Assembly: GCA_049421205.1 (NCBI GenBank)
Contig: JBMSMQ010000001.1
Coordinates: 62,001-126,000 of the forward strand
DNA length: 64,000 nucleotides
Direction: 5' to 3'
From: JAFMIT01 sp049421205
Lineage (GTDB): Bacteria; Actinomycetota; Actinomycetes; S36-B12; UBA5976
Each line of letters starts with the position of its first letter. Within the stretch, counting starts at the first letter, position 1. Under the pieces are notes generated by a model that was not told the DNA's origin, did not search any database, and saw nothing but the letters and a program-made list of their open reading frames with translations. A program made the position numbers and the translations under genes. Shown piece by piece: positions 26,501 to 34,552 of the stretch.

Positions 26501-27295
26501 GTGAGTGCAGTTTTGGAATTCGCGGATGTGACTTTCCATCGGGAATCGAACCAGATTCTTCGCGATATCACTTGGAGCGTTGACGCGGGTCAACATTGGA
26601 TCATTGTTGGTCCAAACGGAGCAGGCAAAAGCACTTTAATGTCTATCGCTGGTGCCAGGCTGTACCCTTCAAGTGGATACGCAAGTGTTTTAGGAGAAAT
26701 TCTTGGACTTACCGATGTTTTTGATCTCCGTCAAAGAATTGGCTTGGCAAGTTCAAGTATGGCTCAGCTAATCGATGATGAAGAAACTGTCCTGAATGCC
26801 GTTCGCACTGCGGCGTATGCAATGTCTGGTTCCTGGCAAGAAACTTATGAAGATGAGGACAATGAACGAGCATTGAAGTTGCTTTCAGAGTGGAATCTAG
26901 ATCACGCTGTTAAACGACGCTGGATCACACTCTCTGAAGGTGAAAAGAAGCGACTCCTCATTGCTCGGGCAATGATGAGCGACCCTGAAGTCTTGATGCT
27001 TGATGAGCCTGCAGCGGGGCTTGATGTTTCGGGAAGAGAGCAATTAATTGATGCAATACAACGTCTTACATCCTCTCCTTTCTCTCCTGTTGTCGTGATG
27101 GTTACCCACCATGTAGATGAAATTCCAAGCAATATGACACATGCCTTACTTCTAAAAAACGGTGAAATGCTCGCAAGTGGAGAAATAGAAACTGTTTTAA
27201 CATCAAAGAATCTTTCGGACCTCTTTGACTACAAGTTAAACTTGTTCTCTCACGACACAGTATCTGGCAAACGTTGGACACTGATCACTCAATAG
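26501..27295 (+). CDS. Stand-alone ABC ATPase
   Basis: This is a 264-residue ABC-type ATPase with no partner permease nearby. Walker A (GPNGAGKST) is near residue 38, the signature reads LSEGEKKRLLIA and Walker B is VLMLDEPAAGLD, followed by the switch histidine in VTHHVDEI. The signature with SEGE rather than SGGQ is typical of the YlmA/ModF-like lineage of cytosolic ATPases. Its partner and substrate are unknown. It has a leaderless-type promoter and starts a short operon with the Nudix-like gene and ung. Confidence 0.85.
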   Translation: MSAVLEFADVTFHRESNQILRDITWSVDAGQHWIIVGPNGAGKSTLMSIAGARLYPSSGYASVLGEILGLTDVFDLRQRIGLASSSMAQLIDDEETVLNAVRTAAYAMSGSWQETYEDEDNERALKLLSEWNLDHAVKRRWITLSEGEKKRLLIARAMMSDPEVLMLDEPAAGLDVSGREQLIDAIQRLTSSPFSPVVVMVTHHVDEIPSNMTHALLLKNGEMLASGEIETVLTSKNLSDLFDYKLNLFSHDTVSGKRWTLITQ

Positions 27296-27302
27296 GAAAA
27301 CT

Positions 27303-27833
27303 ATGGCATTTGATCTTGATGAGAACTGGCTTTCTGGAGATGATTTCGAACAGATCCGACGCCGTGTGCCAATTATGTATGTGAATCTTGTACCAATACG
27401 TGTTGGTGAATCTGGCCAAGTAACTCAAATTGGACTTTTGTTGACAGCCAGTCCAGAAGGTTTAATTCGCAGAAGTCTCGTAACAGGAAGAATCAAATAC
27501 AGAGAAACAATCAGAGATGCAATCATTCGGCATCTAGACAAGGATTTGGGCCCTGTCGCATTTGCTCGAATTCCACCAACGTTGCAACCATTTGGTGTGT
27601 TTGAGTATTTTCCGGAAGAATCCGAAACAGCGTTACATGATTCTCGTCAACATGCAATTGCTCTTGCTTACACAATCGTTGTTTCGGGCGAATGCCAGCC
27701 TTCACAGTCAGCACTGGACTTTGCGTGGCTCGATGTTTCTGCGCTTACGGATTCATTTTTGGAATCAGAAATGTCCAACGGGCAACATCACATCGTCAAA
27801 TCTGCACTTTCATATCTAGGTGTATTGCGCTAG
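27303..27833 (+). CDS. Nudix-like DUF4916 family protein
   Basis: The 176-residue product resembles the actinobacterial DUF4916/Nudix-related family. Features include an N-terminal WLSGDDFEQIRRRVPIMYVNLVPIRV, a strand-rich core and GRIKYRETIRDAIIRHLDKDLG in the place of the Nudix box. The box helix lacks the full REXXEE metal-binding set (only RETIRDAI is seen), so hydrolase activity is doubtful. AGGA lies shortly before the ATG. It sits between an ABC ATPase and ung, whose start overlaps its stop by one base. Confidence 0.75.
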   Translation: MAFDLDENWLSGDDFEQIRRRVPIMYVNLVPIRVGESGQVTQIGLLLTASPEGLIRRSLVTGRIKYRETIRDAIIRHLDKDLGPVAFARIPPTLQPFGVFEYFPEESETALHDSRQHAIALAYTIVVSGECQPSQSALDFAWLDVSALTDSFLESEMSNGQHHIVKSALSYLGVLR

Positions 27834-28513
27834 TGGCATCACGTTTTGACTCGCTTGTTCATGAGTCTTGGATAGAGTCGCTTGAACAAGATGATGGCTT
27901 ATTGAGCGAAATTGGCCAGAAACTTCGAGACGAAATATCTCACCGTCATCGCTACGCCCCGAGTAATGAAAACATTTTCAGAGCATTTCAGATGCCAATC
28001 GATCAAGTAAAAGTGTTGATCGTAGGTCAAGATCCTTATCCAACAGAAGGCAATGCCGTTGGATGGGCGTTCTCGGTGCCAAGGGAGTTGCGTTCACTTC
28101 CACCTTCATTGAAGAATATATTTGTTGAGTTGAATGCTGATCTGGCGTGCGACACGCCAACGCATGGTGATTTGAGTTACTGGGTAGAGCAGGGAGTGCT
28201 GCTCTTAAATCGCACCCTCACTGTGAGGATTGGTGAAGCGCGGAGTCATTATAAATTTGGTTGGGAAAACATAACGCTCCATGCAATTCAAGGGTTAGCG
28301 AGAATGAATAAAAAGTTCATTTCTATATTGTGGGGAAGTGATGCCCACAGGCTCATAGAGAGTCTTGATCCGTCACGGGTAATTTCGAGTGTTCATCCAA
28401 GTCCACTCTCTGCGCATCGCGGATTTTTTGGGAGCAAACCATTCAGTAGAGCGAATGCACTCCTAGCCGAGAGTGGAGAAGCACCGATTGACTGGTGTTT
28501 ATCTCATAAATAG
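27833..28513 (+). CDS. ung: Uracil-DNA glycosylase (family 1)
   Basis: Ung removes uracil from DNA at the start of base excision repair. The water-activating motif is VGQDPYPTEGNAVGWAFS, the uracil-binding asparagine lies in LLLNRTLTVR, and the DNA-intercalation loop is SVHPSPLSAHRGFFGSKPFSRAN; all mark a family 1 enzyme. GTG at 27833 shares a base with the stop of the preceding gene and gives 226 residues. Its 3' end overlaps the convergent exporter permease by 15 bases. Confidence 0.96.
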   Translation: MASRFDSLVHESWIESLEQDDGLLSEIGQKLRDEISHRHRYAPSNENIFRAFQMPIDQVKVLIVGQDPYPTEGNAVGWAFSVPRELRSLPPSLKNIFVELNADLACDTPTHGDLSYWVEQGVLLLNRTLTVRIGEARSHYKFGWENITLHAIQGLARMNKKFISILWGSDAHRLIESLDPSRVISSVHPSPLSAHRGFFGSKPFSRANALLAESGEAPIDWCLSHK

Positions 28514-29338
28514 ATCTGTAAGTCGCTTTGTCGTAAAAGTTAGACCAATGACGATCATCGTCAAGAAATAGCTAGCGTGAATCAAGTCTCCTACGTGCAA
28601 CGCACCGAGCATGACATCGCGCATTAGCTCGACAGCGTGCCACAGCGGTAGTAACTTAACCACAAATTGAATGGCCTCTGGATAGATGTCGAGCGGAAAG
28701 AAAGTTCCTGAGAATAAGAACATAGGAAGTAGGAAGAAGTTCAACCAATTCATCTGTTGAAACGACGTGAGATAACTCGTGATTGACATACCCAAAGATG
28801 CAAATCCAAACGCAATCAATACGGCAGTTGGCACCGCGAGAAGCGACCATAGCGAAACGACAATTCCAAGAGAACTGACGATTGCCATAAATCCAAGTGC
28901 ATACGCGAAACCACGAAGAAGCGCCCACCCAATTTCGCCAAGTGCAACATCAAGTGGGCCTAATGATGTTGATAACATCCCTTGATAGGTTCTTGCGTAG
29001 CGCATCTTGAAAAAAACATTCCAGGTGGAGTCGTAGATTGCGCCATTCATCGCAGAAGTTGCCAATAATGCAGGAGCGATAAATGCAATGTAGGGGATTG
29101 CTGATCCATTGAATTCTATTTCTCCGACGAGTTGTCCCACTCCGTAACCAAAGGAGAGTAAGTAGAAAACAGGCTCGAAGAACCCTGACAGAATGATGAG
29201 CCATGACGAAGAACGCATTGCAAAGAAAGATCGTTGAAGCAAGACGTGAGCGCGCCCCGAATAAACATCATGATACGGCTTTTGTGAACGCTTCTCAGCA
29301 ATTGCGACGGCAGAATCTAACAGGCTAGAAATAATCAT
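28499..29338 (-). CDS. ABC-2 type exporter permease (second)
   Basis: This is a 279-residue ABC-2 type membrane permease with six hydrophobic helices, including LIILSGFFEPVFYLLSFGYGVG near the start and FLLPMFLFSGTFFPLDIYPEAIQF, the conserved loop of DrrB/NodJ-like permeases. It is the last gene of a three-gene exporter operon and overlaps the preceding permease by four bases (ATGA). The two permeases resemble each other in motif order, which suggests a heterodimeric channel. Substrate unknown; drug, lipid or polysaccharide export are all possible for this family. Confidence 0.88.
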   Translation of the reverse strand: MIISSLLDSAVAIAEKRSQKPYHDVYSGRAHVLLQRSFFAMRSSSWLIILSGFFEPVFYLLSFGYGVGQLVGEIEFNGSAIPYIAFIAPALLATSAMNGAIYDSTWNVFFKMRYARTYQGMLSTSLGPLDVALGEIGWALLRGFAYALGFMAIVSSLGIVVSLWSLLAVPTAVLIAFGFASLGMSITSYLTSFQQMNWLNFFLLPMFLFSGTFFPLDIYPEAIQFVVKLLPLWHAVELMRDVMLGALHVGDLIHASYFLTMIVIGLTFTTKRLTDLFMR

Positions 29339-30162
29339 TTCGCCAATCGCCTTTCAAACTGTTTGCCGGCGATGTACCAGCCGATCAATCCCAGAATTGC
29401 GAGATAGCAAAAGTGCCAAATCAATAGAGGTGTCTCAATGGTGTAACTGAAAGTGAGAAATCTACCAATTTCTGCCGAATGCCAAAGTGGGCTAAGCCAA
29501 CCAAACCATTGGAGGAAATTTGGTAAAAGATCCAAAGGATAAAAAGTGCCAGAAAATAGAAACATCGGCGTGATGAGAAATCGATTGACTATAGCGAAAA
29601 ATCCATCGTCTTGTTCAACGAAGGATGTCATTGCCAAGATAACGGATCCCCAAGCTATCCCTGCGAAAAGGGCAGCGGGAATCACAATCCAATCGCTACG
29701 GAAATCTAATACTCCAAAACCAACAAGCACAATCCAGTAGGTGCTGACGATGAAGGTAGTTCTGATCATTGATGAAAACAAAATACCCGTGGCAATTTGC
29801 CTACCGGTAAGTGCTGTGGCATTCATTGCATAAAAGATTTTTTCCCAAACAAATCCATGAAGCGTGGGGAATGCTGTTTCATCCATCGCCGACTGGATTG
29901 CCGCAGTGGCGAGAAGTGCTGGTGCAATAAATACTAAGTATCTCACCCCTTCAATACCGGCTTCACCAAGATTTGCATCTACGAGGGTACCGATTCCAAG
30001 CCCAATCGAAGCTACATACAACAATGGATTTCCAAGCCCAAATGCAAGAATTGAAGTCCACCATTTCAGCATATTTTTCACACGATATTCCACAACGTAA
30101 AGAAAACCCCAATGAGAGATCTTGTCGTATGAGATATGCGAGGAACGAAGTGGAGCGGACAT
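29335..30162 (-). CDS. ABC-2 type exporter permease (first)
   Basis: This is a 275-residue permease of the ABC-2 family, paralogous to its downstream neighbour: both contain a glycine-rich helix (YVASIGLGIGTLVDAN here), an IAPALLATAAI segment and MFLFSGTFYPLDLLPNFLQW. Six helices are predicted. Translation is coupled to the ATPase upstream (TAATG) and to the next permease downstream. The substrate is not evident from the sequence. Confidence 0.88.
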   Translation of the reverse strand: MSAPLRSSHISYDKISHWGFLYVVEYRVKNMLKWWTSILAFGLGNPLLYVASIGLGIGTLVDANLGEAGIEGVRYLVFIAPALLATAAIQSAMDETAFPTLHGFVWEKIFYAMNATALTGRQIATGILFSSMIRTTFIVSTYWIVLVGFGVLDFRSDWIVIPAALFAGIAWGSVILAMTSFVEQDDGFFAIVNRFLITPMFLFSGTFYPLDLLPNFLQWFGWLSPLWHSAEIGRFLTFSYTIETPLLIWHFCYLAILGLIGWYIAGKQFERRLAK

Positions 30163-31109
30163 TACTCGACCAAACTTCTTCCAGTGAGTCGTAAAAACAC
30201 ATCTTCAAGTGACGAGCGTCTGACAAGAGACGTGACTGGATGGAGATTTGCTGAAATCAGTTTTTCTAAAACTGACTCACCATCCTCCGCATACAACAAG
30301 ATTCGATCAGGCAGAATTTCTATGCGTTCTGCATATTGTTCGAGCTGCTGTCCAATAGCAATGTTTCTCTCAGAACCGAATCGCACCTCTAGAACTTCAC
30401 GACTTGAATAGGTTCGAATCAAATCAGCAGGCGATCCTTCGGCTTTAATTTCACCTTTATCCATCACAATGAGACGGTCACAAAGTTGTTCTGCTTCATC
30501 CATATAGTGTGTGGTTAGTACAAGAGTTGCACCTTCTTCTTTTAATCGAAACAATCGGTCCCACAGAATATGCCGCGCTTGCGGGTCAAGTCCTGTGGTC
30601 GGTTCATCTAGTAACACAATATCTGGATCGTTCATGAGTCCACGCGCAATAGTTAGACGTCGCTTCATCCCTCCGCTGAGCTGTTCGACTTTACTACTTC
30701 GTTTATCTTGTAATTGTGCAAAGTTAAGTAGTTCTTCAACTTTTGTTTTGATGTGTTGACGACTTAATCCAAAATAACGGCCGTAGATATAAAGGTTCTC
30801 ATAGACTTTTAACTCACTATCGAGATTGTCTTGCTGTGGAACCACACCAAGGTGAGCTCGTATCTGTGGTCCATCGGTATTCGGGTCCATCCCGAGAATT
30901 GAAAGATTTCCACTAGACCTCAAAAGGGTTGATGCAATCATTCGCATTGTGGTGGATTTCCCGGCGCCATTTGGACCAAGTAGCCCAAATGATTCTCCCC
31001 GCTCTACCGTAAATGACACATCATTAACTGCGACAAAGTCTCCATAGGTTTTTGATAAGTTTTCGGCTTTGATTAGATAATCGGATTGCGTAGTTCTTTC
31101 TTCAGGCAT
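30162..31109 (-). CDS. ABC exporter ATPase (DrrA-like)
   Basis: This is the ATPase of a three-gene ABC-2 exporter. Walker A is LLGPNGAGKST, the signature is LSGGMKRRLTIARGL and Walker B is IVLLDEPTTGLDPQARH; the GGMKRRL form and the C-terminal extension (EVRFGSERNIAIGQQ and beyond) match daunorubicin-exporter (DrrA) type ATPases. The ATG at 31109 gives 315 residues; a TACGAT box lies nine bases upstream, so its spacing departs from the six-base rule seen elsewhere. From memory, mycobacteria carry a similar exporter close to ctaA and suf. Confidence 0.9.
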   Translation of the reverse strand: MPEERTTQSDYLIKAENLSKTYGDFVAVNDVSFTVERGESFGLLGPNGAGKSTTMRMIASTLLRSSGNLSILGMDPNTDGPQIRAHLGVVPQQDNLDSELKVYENLYIYGRYFGLSRQHIKTKVEELLNFAQLQDKRSSKVEQLSGGMKRRLTIARGLMNDPDIVLLDEPTTGLDPQARHILWDRLFRLKEEGATLVLTTHYMDEAEQLCDRLIVMDKGEIKAEGSPADLIRTYSSREVLEVRFGSERNIAIGQQLEQYAERIEILPDRILLYAEDGESVLEKLISANLHPVTSLVRRSSLEDVFLRLTGRSLVE

Positions 31110-31155
31110 AATGAGAGAATCGTAGTAAATGCGGAAAATGGAAGTGCACTTGGCT

Positions 31156-31281
31156 CTAGGGCCAGTTAAATGACAATCCGCAGTCTTTGCATTTGTAGTA
31201 CATAACCGCAATATTCCACATCTGCTTGACTTCAAAACTACGGCAGATAGGGCAACGCGGCATCAAGTCTTTGTTCGGCAT
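31156..31281 (-). CDS. Small zinc-ribbon protein
   Basis: This 41-residue frame encodes MPNKDLMPRCPICR..., with two CXXC knuckles (CPIC and CKDC) 17 residues apart and an aromatic-rich tail ending FNWP; the layout is that of a single zinc ribbon. I do not recognise the family. Evidence that it is real: the ATG at 31281 lies exactly six bases after TATTTT (31293-31288), the leaderless spacing used by many genes here, and the four cysteines are unlikely by chance in AT-rich spacer. It lies between tRNA-Leu and the exporter ATPase on the same strand. ATG at codon 7 is an alternative start. Confidence 0.55.
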   Translation of the reverse strand: MPNKDLMPRCPICRSFEVKQMWNIAVMYYKCKDCGLSFNWP

Positions 31282-31287
31282 AACCCA

Positions 31288-31293
31288 AAAATA
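31288..31293 (-). promoter_or_regulatory. Leaderless-type -10 box of the zinc-ribbon gene
   Basis: TATTTT on the minus strand is followed by tgggtt and then ATG at 31281. It lies 20 bases past the 3' end of tRNA-Leu, so the small gene could also be reached by read-through. Confidence 0.45.
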
Positions 31294-31312
31294 GGCAATT
31301 AATCTGACATTG

Positions 31313-31396
31313 TGTCCGAGGGGGGACTTGAACCCCCATCCCCTTGCGAGGACTAGCACCTCAAGCTAGCGCGTCTGCCTATTCCGCCACCCGGAC
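31313..31396 (-). tRNA. tRNA-Leu (anticodon GAG)
   Basis: An 84-base class II tRNA folds on the minus strand: acceptor GTCCGGG pairs with CTCGGAC (one G-T), the D arm contains GGCGGAATAGGCAGACGC, and the anticodon stem CTAGC/GCTAG encloses loop TTGAGGT with anticodon GAG. A long variable arm and a T arm GGGGGTTCAAGTCCCCC follow. CCA is not encoded. A TACGCT box at 31418-31413 is a possible -10. Confidence 0.96.
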
Positions 31397-31459
31397 AAGT
31401 TTGGAGGGTCGAAGCGTACCAAGTGTGGACATTCAACTAGAAATTGGCAGACTTACCTA

Positions 31460-32776
31460 ATGACCTATAGCCCAATTTCAAACATTGATGAAGAAGTTAC
31501 TCAACTCGTTTCGAATCTCATACAAATTGATTCCACCAATTTTGGTGATGACTCAGGACCAGGTGAGGCAGCAGTTGCTGAGTACGTGGAAGAACTTCTG
31601 AAGGAAGTTGGCTACCAACCAGAAAGATTCCAAACGTCCTCTTCAAAACGACAAGGTGTGTATTTGAGAATACCTGGAGAAGATCCATCTTTGCCAGCCT
31701 TGTTGGCTCATGGTCATCTTGACGTCGTGCCTGCGGTTGGGGATTGGACACGTGCTCCTTTTAGTGGCGAAATACACGACGGGATGGTTTGGGGTCGAGG
31801 CGCTGTCGATATGAAGGATGGAAACGGCATACTGTTGAGTGTCGTGCGTGCTTGGAAAAAACATGGCATAAAACCTCGACGCGACCTTGTGATGCTGTTT
31901 TTGCCCGATGAAGAGGCAGGAGGGCGCCATGGTGCGCATTGGCTGGTCGACAATCGCCCTGAATTCTTTCAAGGAGTTTCTGAAGCTGTTGGAGAAGTTG
32001 GCGGTTTTTCTTTTCAGGTGAATCGGGACCTGAATCTTTACTTCATTCAGACTGCAGAAAAAGGCATTCGTTGGATGCAATTGATTGCAGAAGGCAAAGC
32101 AGGTCACGGCGCAATGCATAATGACGTCAATGCTGTCACTGAGTTAGCTGAAACGGTAAGTCGAATCGGTAAGCATAGATTTGAGCGACGATTGACTAAA
32201 ACGAATATTGCGTTAGTGAAAGCCATTTCTGAAGCATTCAATCTAGATATTGATCCTGAAGATGTTGAAAGTCTCGTAAAAGTTCTTGGTCCCACCGCAC
32301 GCACAATCGGAGCATCATTTTCGAATACAGCAAAACCAACGATGTTGAATGCAGGTTACAAAGTAAACGTGGTTCCAGGTGATGCCAGCGCCATGATTGA
32401 CGCTCGAGTACTTCCAGGTTTTGAAGCAGAGTTTGATAAAGAATTCAATCAGTTGCTTGGTGAAAACGTGAAGCGCAGAGATGTCATTTCTGATATTGCC
32501 CTTGAAACAGAATTTGAGGGTCCAATTGTTGACCTAATGGCGGCTTCATTGACAGCGGAAGATAAAAATGCAAGAACAGTGCCATATCTTTTGAGTGGCG
32601 GAACCGATGCCAAAGCATTCGCACGATTGGGTATTCGCTGTTACGGATTTATCCCGCTTCAACTCCCGCCTGATCTTGATTTCGCAGCGTTATTCCACGG
32701 CGTTGATGAACGTGTGCCGATATCATCGTTGAAGTTTGGCACCAGAGTAATGGAGAGATTTTTGCGTCAGGCTTGA
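31460..32776 (+). CDS. M20-family metallopeptidase
   Basis: This is a 438-residue M20/ArgE/DapE-type zinc peptidase. The metal and catalytic motifs are in order: AHGHLDVVPAVGDW (His and Asp), WGRGAVDMKDGNG (second Asp bridging) and LPDEEAGG (general base Glu-Glu); the C-terminal SGGTDAKAFARLGI carries the last ligand region near HGVDERV. The dimerisation domain lies between. Substrate (dipeptide or acyl-amino acid) cannot be assigned. A CAGACT sequence, one base off TANNNT, lies six bases before the ATG. It is convergent with the aldo/keto reductase homologue, with a ten-base overlap. Confidence 0.92.
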   Translation: MTYSPISNIDEEVTQLVSNLIQIDSTNFGDDSGPGEAAVAEYVEELLKEVGYQPERFQTSSSKRQGVYLRIPGEDPSLPALLAHGHLDVVPAVGDWTRAPFSGEIHDGMVWGRGAVDMKDGNGILLSVVRAWKKHGIKPRRDLVMLFLPDEEAGGRHGAHWLVDNRPEFFQGVSEAVGEVGGFSFQVNRDLNLYFIQTAEKGIRWMQLIAEGKAGHGAMHNDVNAVTELAETVSRIGKHRFERRLTKTNIALVKAISEAFNLDIDPEDVESLVKVLGPTARTIGASFSNTAKPTMLNAGYKVNVVPGDASAMIDARVLPGFEAEFDKEFNQLLGENVKRRDVISDIALETEFEGPIVDLMAASLTAEDKNARTVPYLLSGGTDAKAFARLGIRCYGFIPLQLPPDLDFAALFHGVDERVPISSLKFGTRVMERFLRQA

Positions 32777-33669
32777 CGTTGAATGTGCAAATCATTGAGT
32801 GCTTCAGTAATCGCAGAAGGTAACTCGAAGTTAGACTCACTTAAAAGTGTACGTAATTGGGCAACAGTTCGAGGGCCAATGATTGCAGAACCTATCGATT
32901 CCTGTTGTCGTAACCAAGAAAGTGCAATCGTTGCAGTTGATACCCCTAGAGCTAATGCTGCTTTTTCAACGGCTTCTACAATAACCAGATTTTGAGAGGT
33001 TAAGTAACGCTCGGTTCGTTCCTTCAAGTGAGGGGATGCAGCCCTTGAATCCGCAGGAATTGTGGCGCGATATTTCCCCGTCAACACTCCGCTTGCCAAA
33101 CTTGTGGAGGCGAGAATTTTTTTATCAACACTCTTCACCTGATCGAGTCGGTCTACTTTTTGTGATTCAAGTATCGAATAATCGAAGTGCTCACCTATGT
33201 ATAAGTGAGCAGGTAGTTGTGATTGCAATCGTACAGACTGCCAGGCGGCAACATTTCTAAAAAGTATGCCATCAATTTCACTACTGTCATACAATCGGAT
33301 TAATTCTTCGGCGATTTTCGACCAATGTTGGAATTCCATACGCGGCTCAACAACCAGATAGTCAATTCGTTCTAAATCCAAAACAGTTGTTACTTGACGA
33401 AAATTATCAATGAAATGTCGTCGATTTTCATAGGCATTGATGTGCAATGAGATTTGAAATGAGTGACGAGGTCTTGATTTCAGTGCCGAATTCAGAATGG
33501 AGAGGCTAGCGGGATGAAATGTTTCTGACGTGTCAAAGAGCGTTCCACCTGACTCAATAAACAGTTCAATTTGTTCACGTGCTTCGAAATCATCAGTGTC
33601 TTGCCCCCACGTTAATGTTCCAAGCCCTAGAGAGCTGATTGCTAAACCGTGAAACTTTTTATACAGCAC
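32767..33669 (-). CDS. Degenerate aldo/keto reductase homologue
   Basis: This is an AKR-fold protein of 300 residues that begins with the GLGTLTWGQDTDDFEA segment shared by actinobacterial AKRs beside uppP. Of the catalytic tetrad only Asp46 (LFDTSETF) remains: the Tyr position is Phe51, the Lys position on strand 3 is Leu75 (QISLH), and the His position on strand 4 is Glu108 (IDYLVVEP). The C-terminal cofactor loop SAIIGPRTVAQLR is kept, so it may still bind NADP(H) without catalysing reduction. The frame is intact, so this is not a decaying gene. TACCCT lies six bases before the GTG start. It is divergent from uppP. Confidence 0.85.
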   Translation of the reverse strand: MLYKKFHGLAISSLGLGTLTWGQDTDDFEAREQIELFIESGGTLFDTSETFHPASLSILNSALKSRPRHSFQISLHINAYENRRHFIDNFRQVTTVLDLERIDYLVVEPRMEFQHWSKIAEELIRLYDSSEIDGILFRNVAAWQSVRLQSQLPAHLYIGEHFDYSILESQKVDRLDQVKSVDKKILASTSLASGVLTGKYRATIPADSRAASPHLKERTERYLTSQNLVIVEAVEKAALALGVSTATIALSWLRQQESIGSAIIGPRTVAQLRTLLSESNFELPSAITEALNDLHIQRQA

Positions 33670-33713
33670 CGTCTAAGGGTAATCGCAGAATGCTTTTAGG
33701 ATAGATTTCGCAC
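33670..33713. promoter_or_regulatory. Two divergent leaderless-type -10 boxes
   Basis: This 44-base space carries TACCCT on the minus strand (33681-33676), six bases before the AKR GTG, and TAGATT on the plus strand (33702-33707), six bases before the uppP GTG at 33714. Confidence 0.6.
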
Positions 33714-34526
33714 GTGTTGGATTGGTTTCAGGCTCTAGTGCTCGGAATAGTACAAGGCTTAACGGAATTCCTTCCCATATCTTCAACAGCGCACGTATTT
33801 CTCGTATCAACAATGTTCGGCTGGGGAGACCCAGGTGCCGCGTTTTCGGCAATTATCCAGATTGGTACTGAGTTAGCGGTTGTCATATATTTTAGAAAAG
33901 ATCTAGCGCACATCTTTAGAAATCTGAAGAAGTCTTGCCAAGATGCAGGTTTTCGAAGAACATCTGAGGCGAAAACCTCAATCTCACTGGTAGTGGGTAG
34001 TTTGCCGATTCTGTTTATCGGGTTCCTCTTTCGCGATGTCATTGAAACAGATGTGAGAAATCTCTACCTCGTGGCATCGATGCTGATACTTTTTGGAGTG
34101 GTGCTGCTTATAGTTGATAGATTTCCTCTTCGCCGGGACAATGATTCGCTAACAATTAAGTTTGGAATAATCATCGGACTATCTCAAGCACTTGCTCTCA
34201 TTCCAGGTGTTTCACGTTCAGGAGCCACTATTAGTGCTGGACTTGCACTCGGTTACAGCCGAGCGCAAAGTGCACGCTTCGCGTTTTTATTGGCTATTCC
34301 CGCAGTGTTTGCATCTGGCTTATTTGAACTGCGCTATGGACTTTCTGGTGATATCCAATGGGGAAGCACTGTATTTGCAACTCTGATTTCATTTATTATC
34401 GGTATTATTGTCATTCATTGGTTCTTGAAGTTCATTTCTCGCTACAGTTTTAAGTTGTTTGGCTGGTACAGAATACTTGTGGGCACTGCAATCTTAATGG
34501 CACTCTTTTCTGGGTTAGTTGCGTAA
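33714..34526 (+). CDS. uppP: Undecaprenyl-diphosphate phosphatase UppP
   Basis: UppP (BacA) removes a phosphate from undecaprenyl diphosphate to recycle the lipid carrier for cell-wall synthesis. The first motif GIVQGLTEFLPISSTAHVFL near residue 12 and the second (LALIPGVSRSGATISAGL) around residue 160 are complete. About eight helices span 270 residues. The GTG start has a TAGATT box six bases upstream and no ribosome site. It heads the uppP-PGM-DUF3090-SCO1664-mshC cassette, but the next gene has its own leaderless-type promoter. Confidence 0.97.
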   Translation: MLDWFQALVLGIVQGLTEFLPISSTAHVFLVSTMFGWGDPGAAFSAIIQIGTELAVVIYFRKDLAHIFRNLKKSCQDAGFRRTSEAKTSISLVVGSLPILFIGFLFRDVIETDVRNLYLVASMLILFGVVLLIVDRFPLRRDNDSLTIKFGIIIGLSQALALIPGVSRSGATISAGLALGYSRAQSARFAFLLAIPAVFASGLFELRYGLSGDIQWGSTVFATLISFIIGIIVIHWFLKFISRYSFKLFGWYRILVGTAILMALFSGLVA

Positions 34527-34540
34527 CTTTTCAATTCAAT

Positions 34541-34546
34541 TACGCT
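34541..34546 (+). promoter_or_regulatory. Leaderless-type -10 box of the PGM-family gene
   Basis: TACGCT is followed by ctgctc and then GTG at 34553. It lies in the 26-base gap after uppP. Confidence 0.6.
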
Positions 34547-34552
34547 CTGCTC

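Noticed and set aside
31460..31462. Leaderless promoter for the M20 peptidase gene
   Set aside because: The hexamer at the right spacing is CAGACT, one base off TANNNT, so I did not count it among the exact cases.
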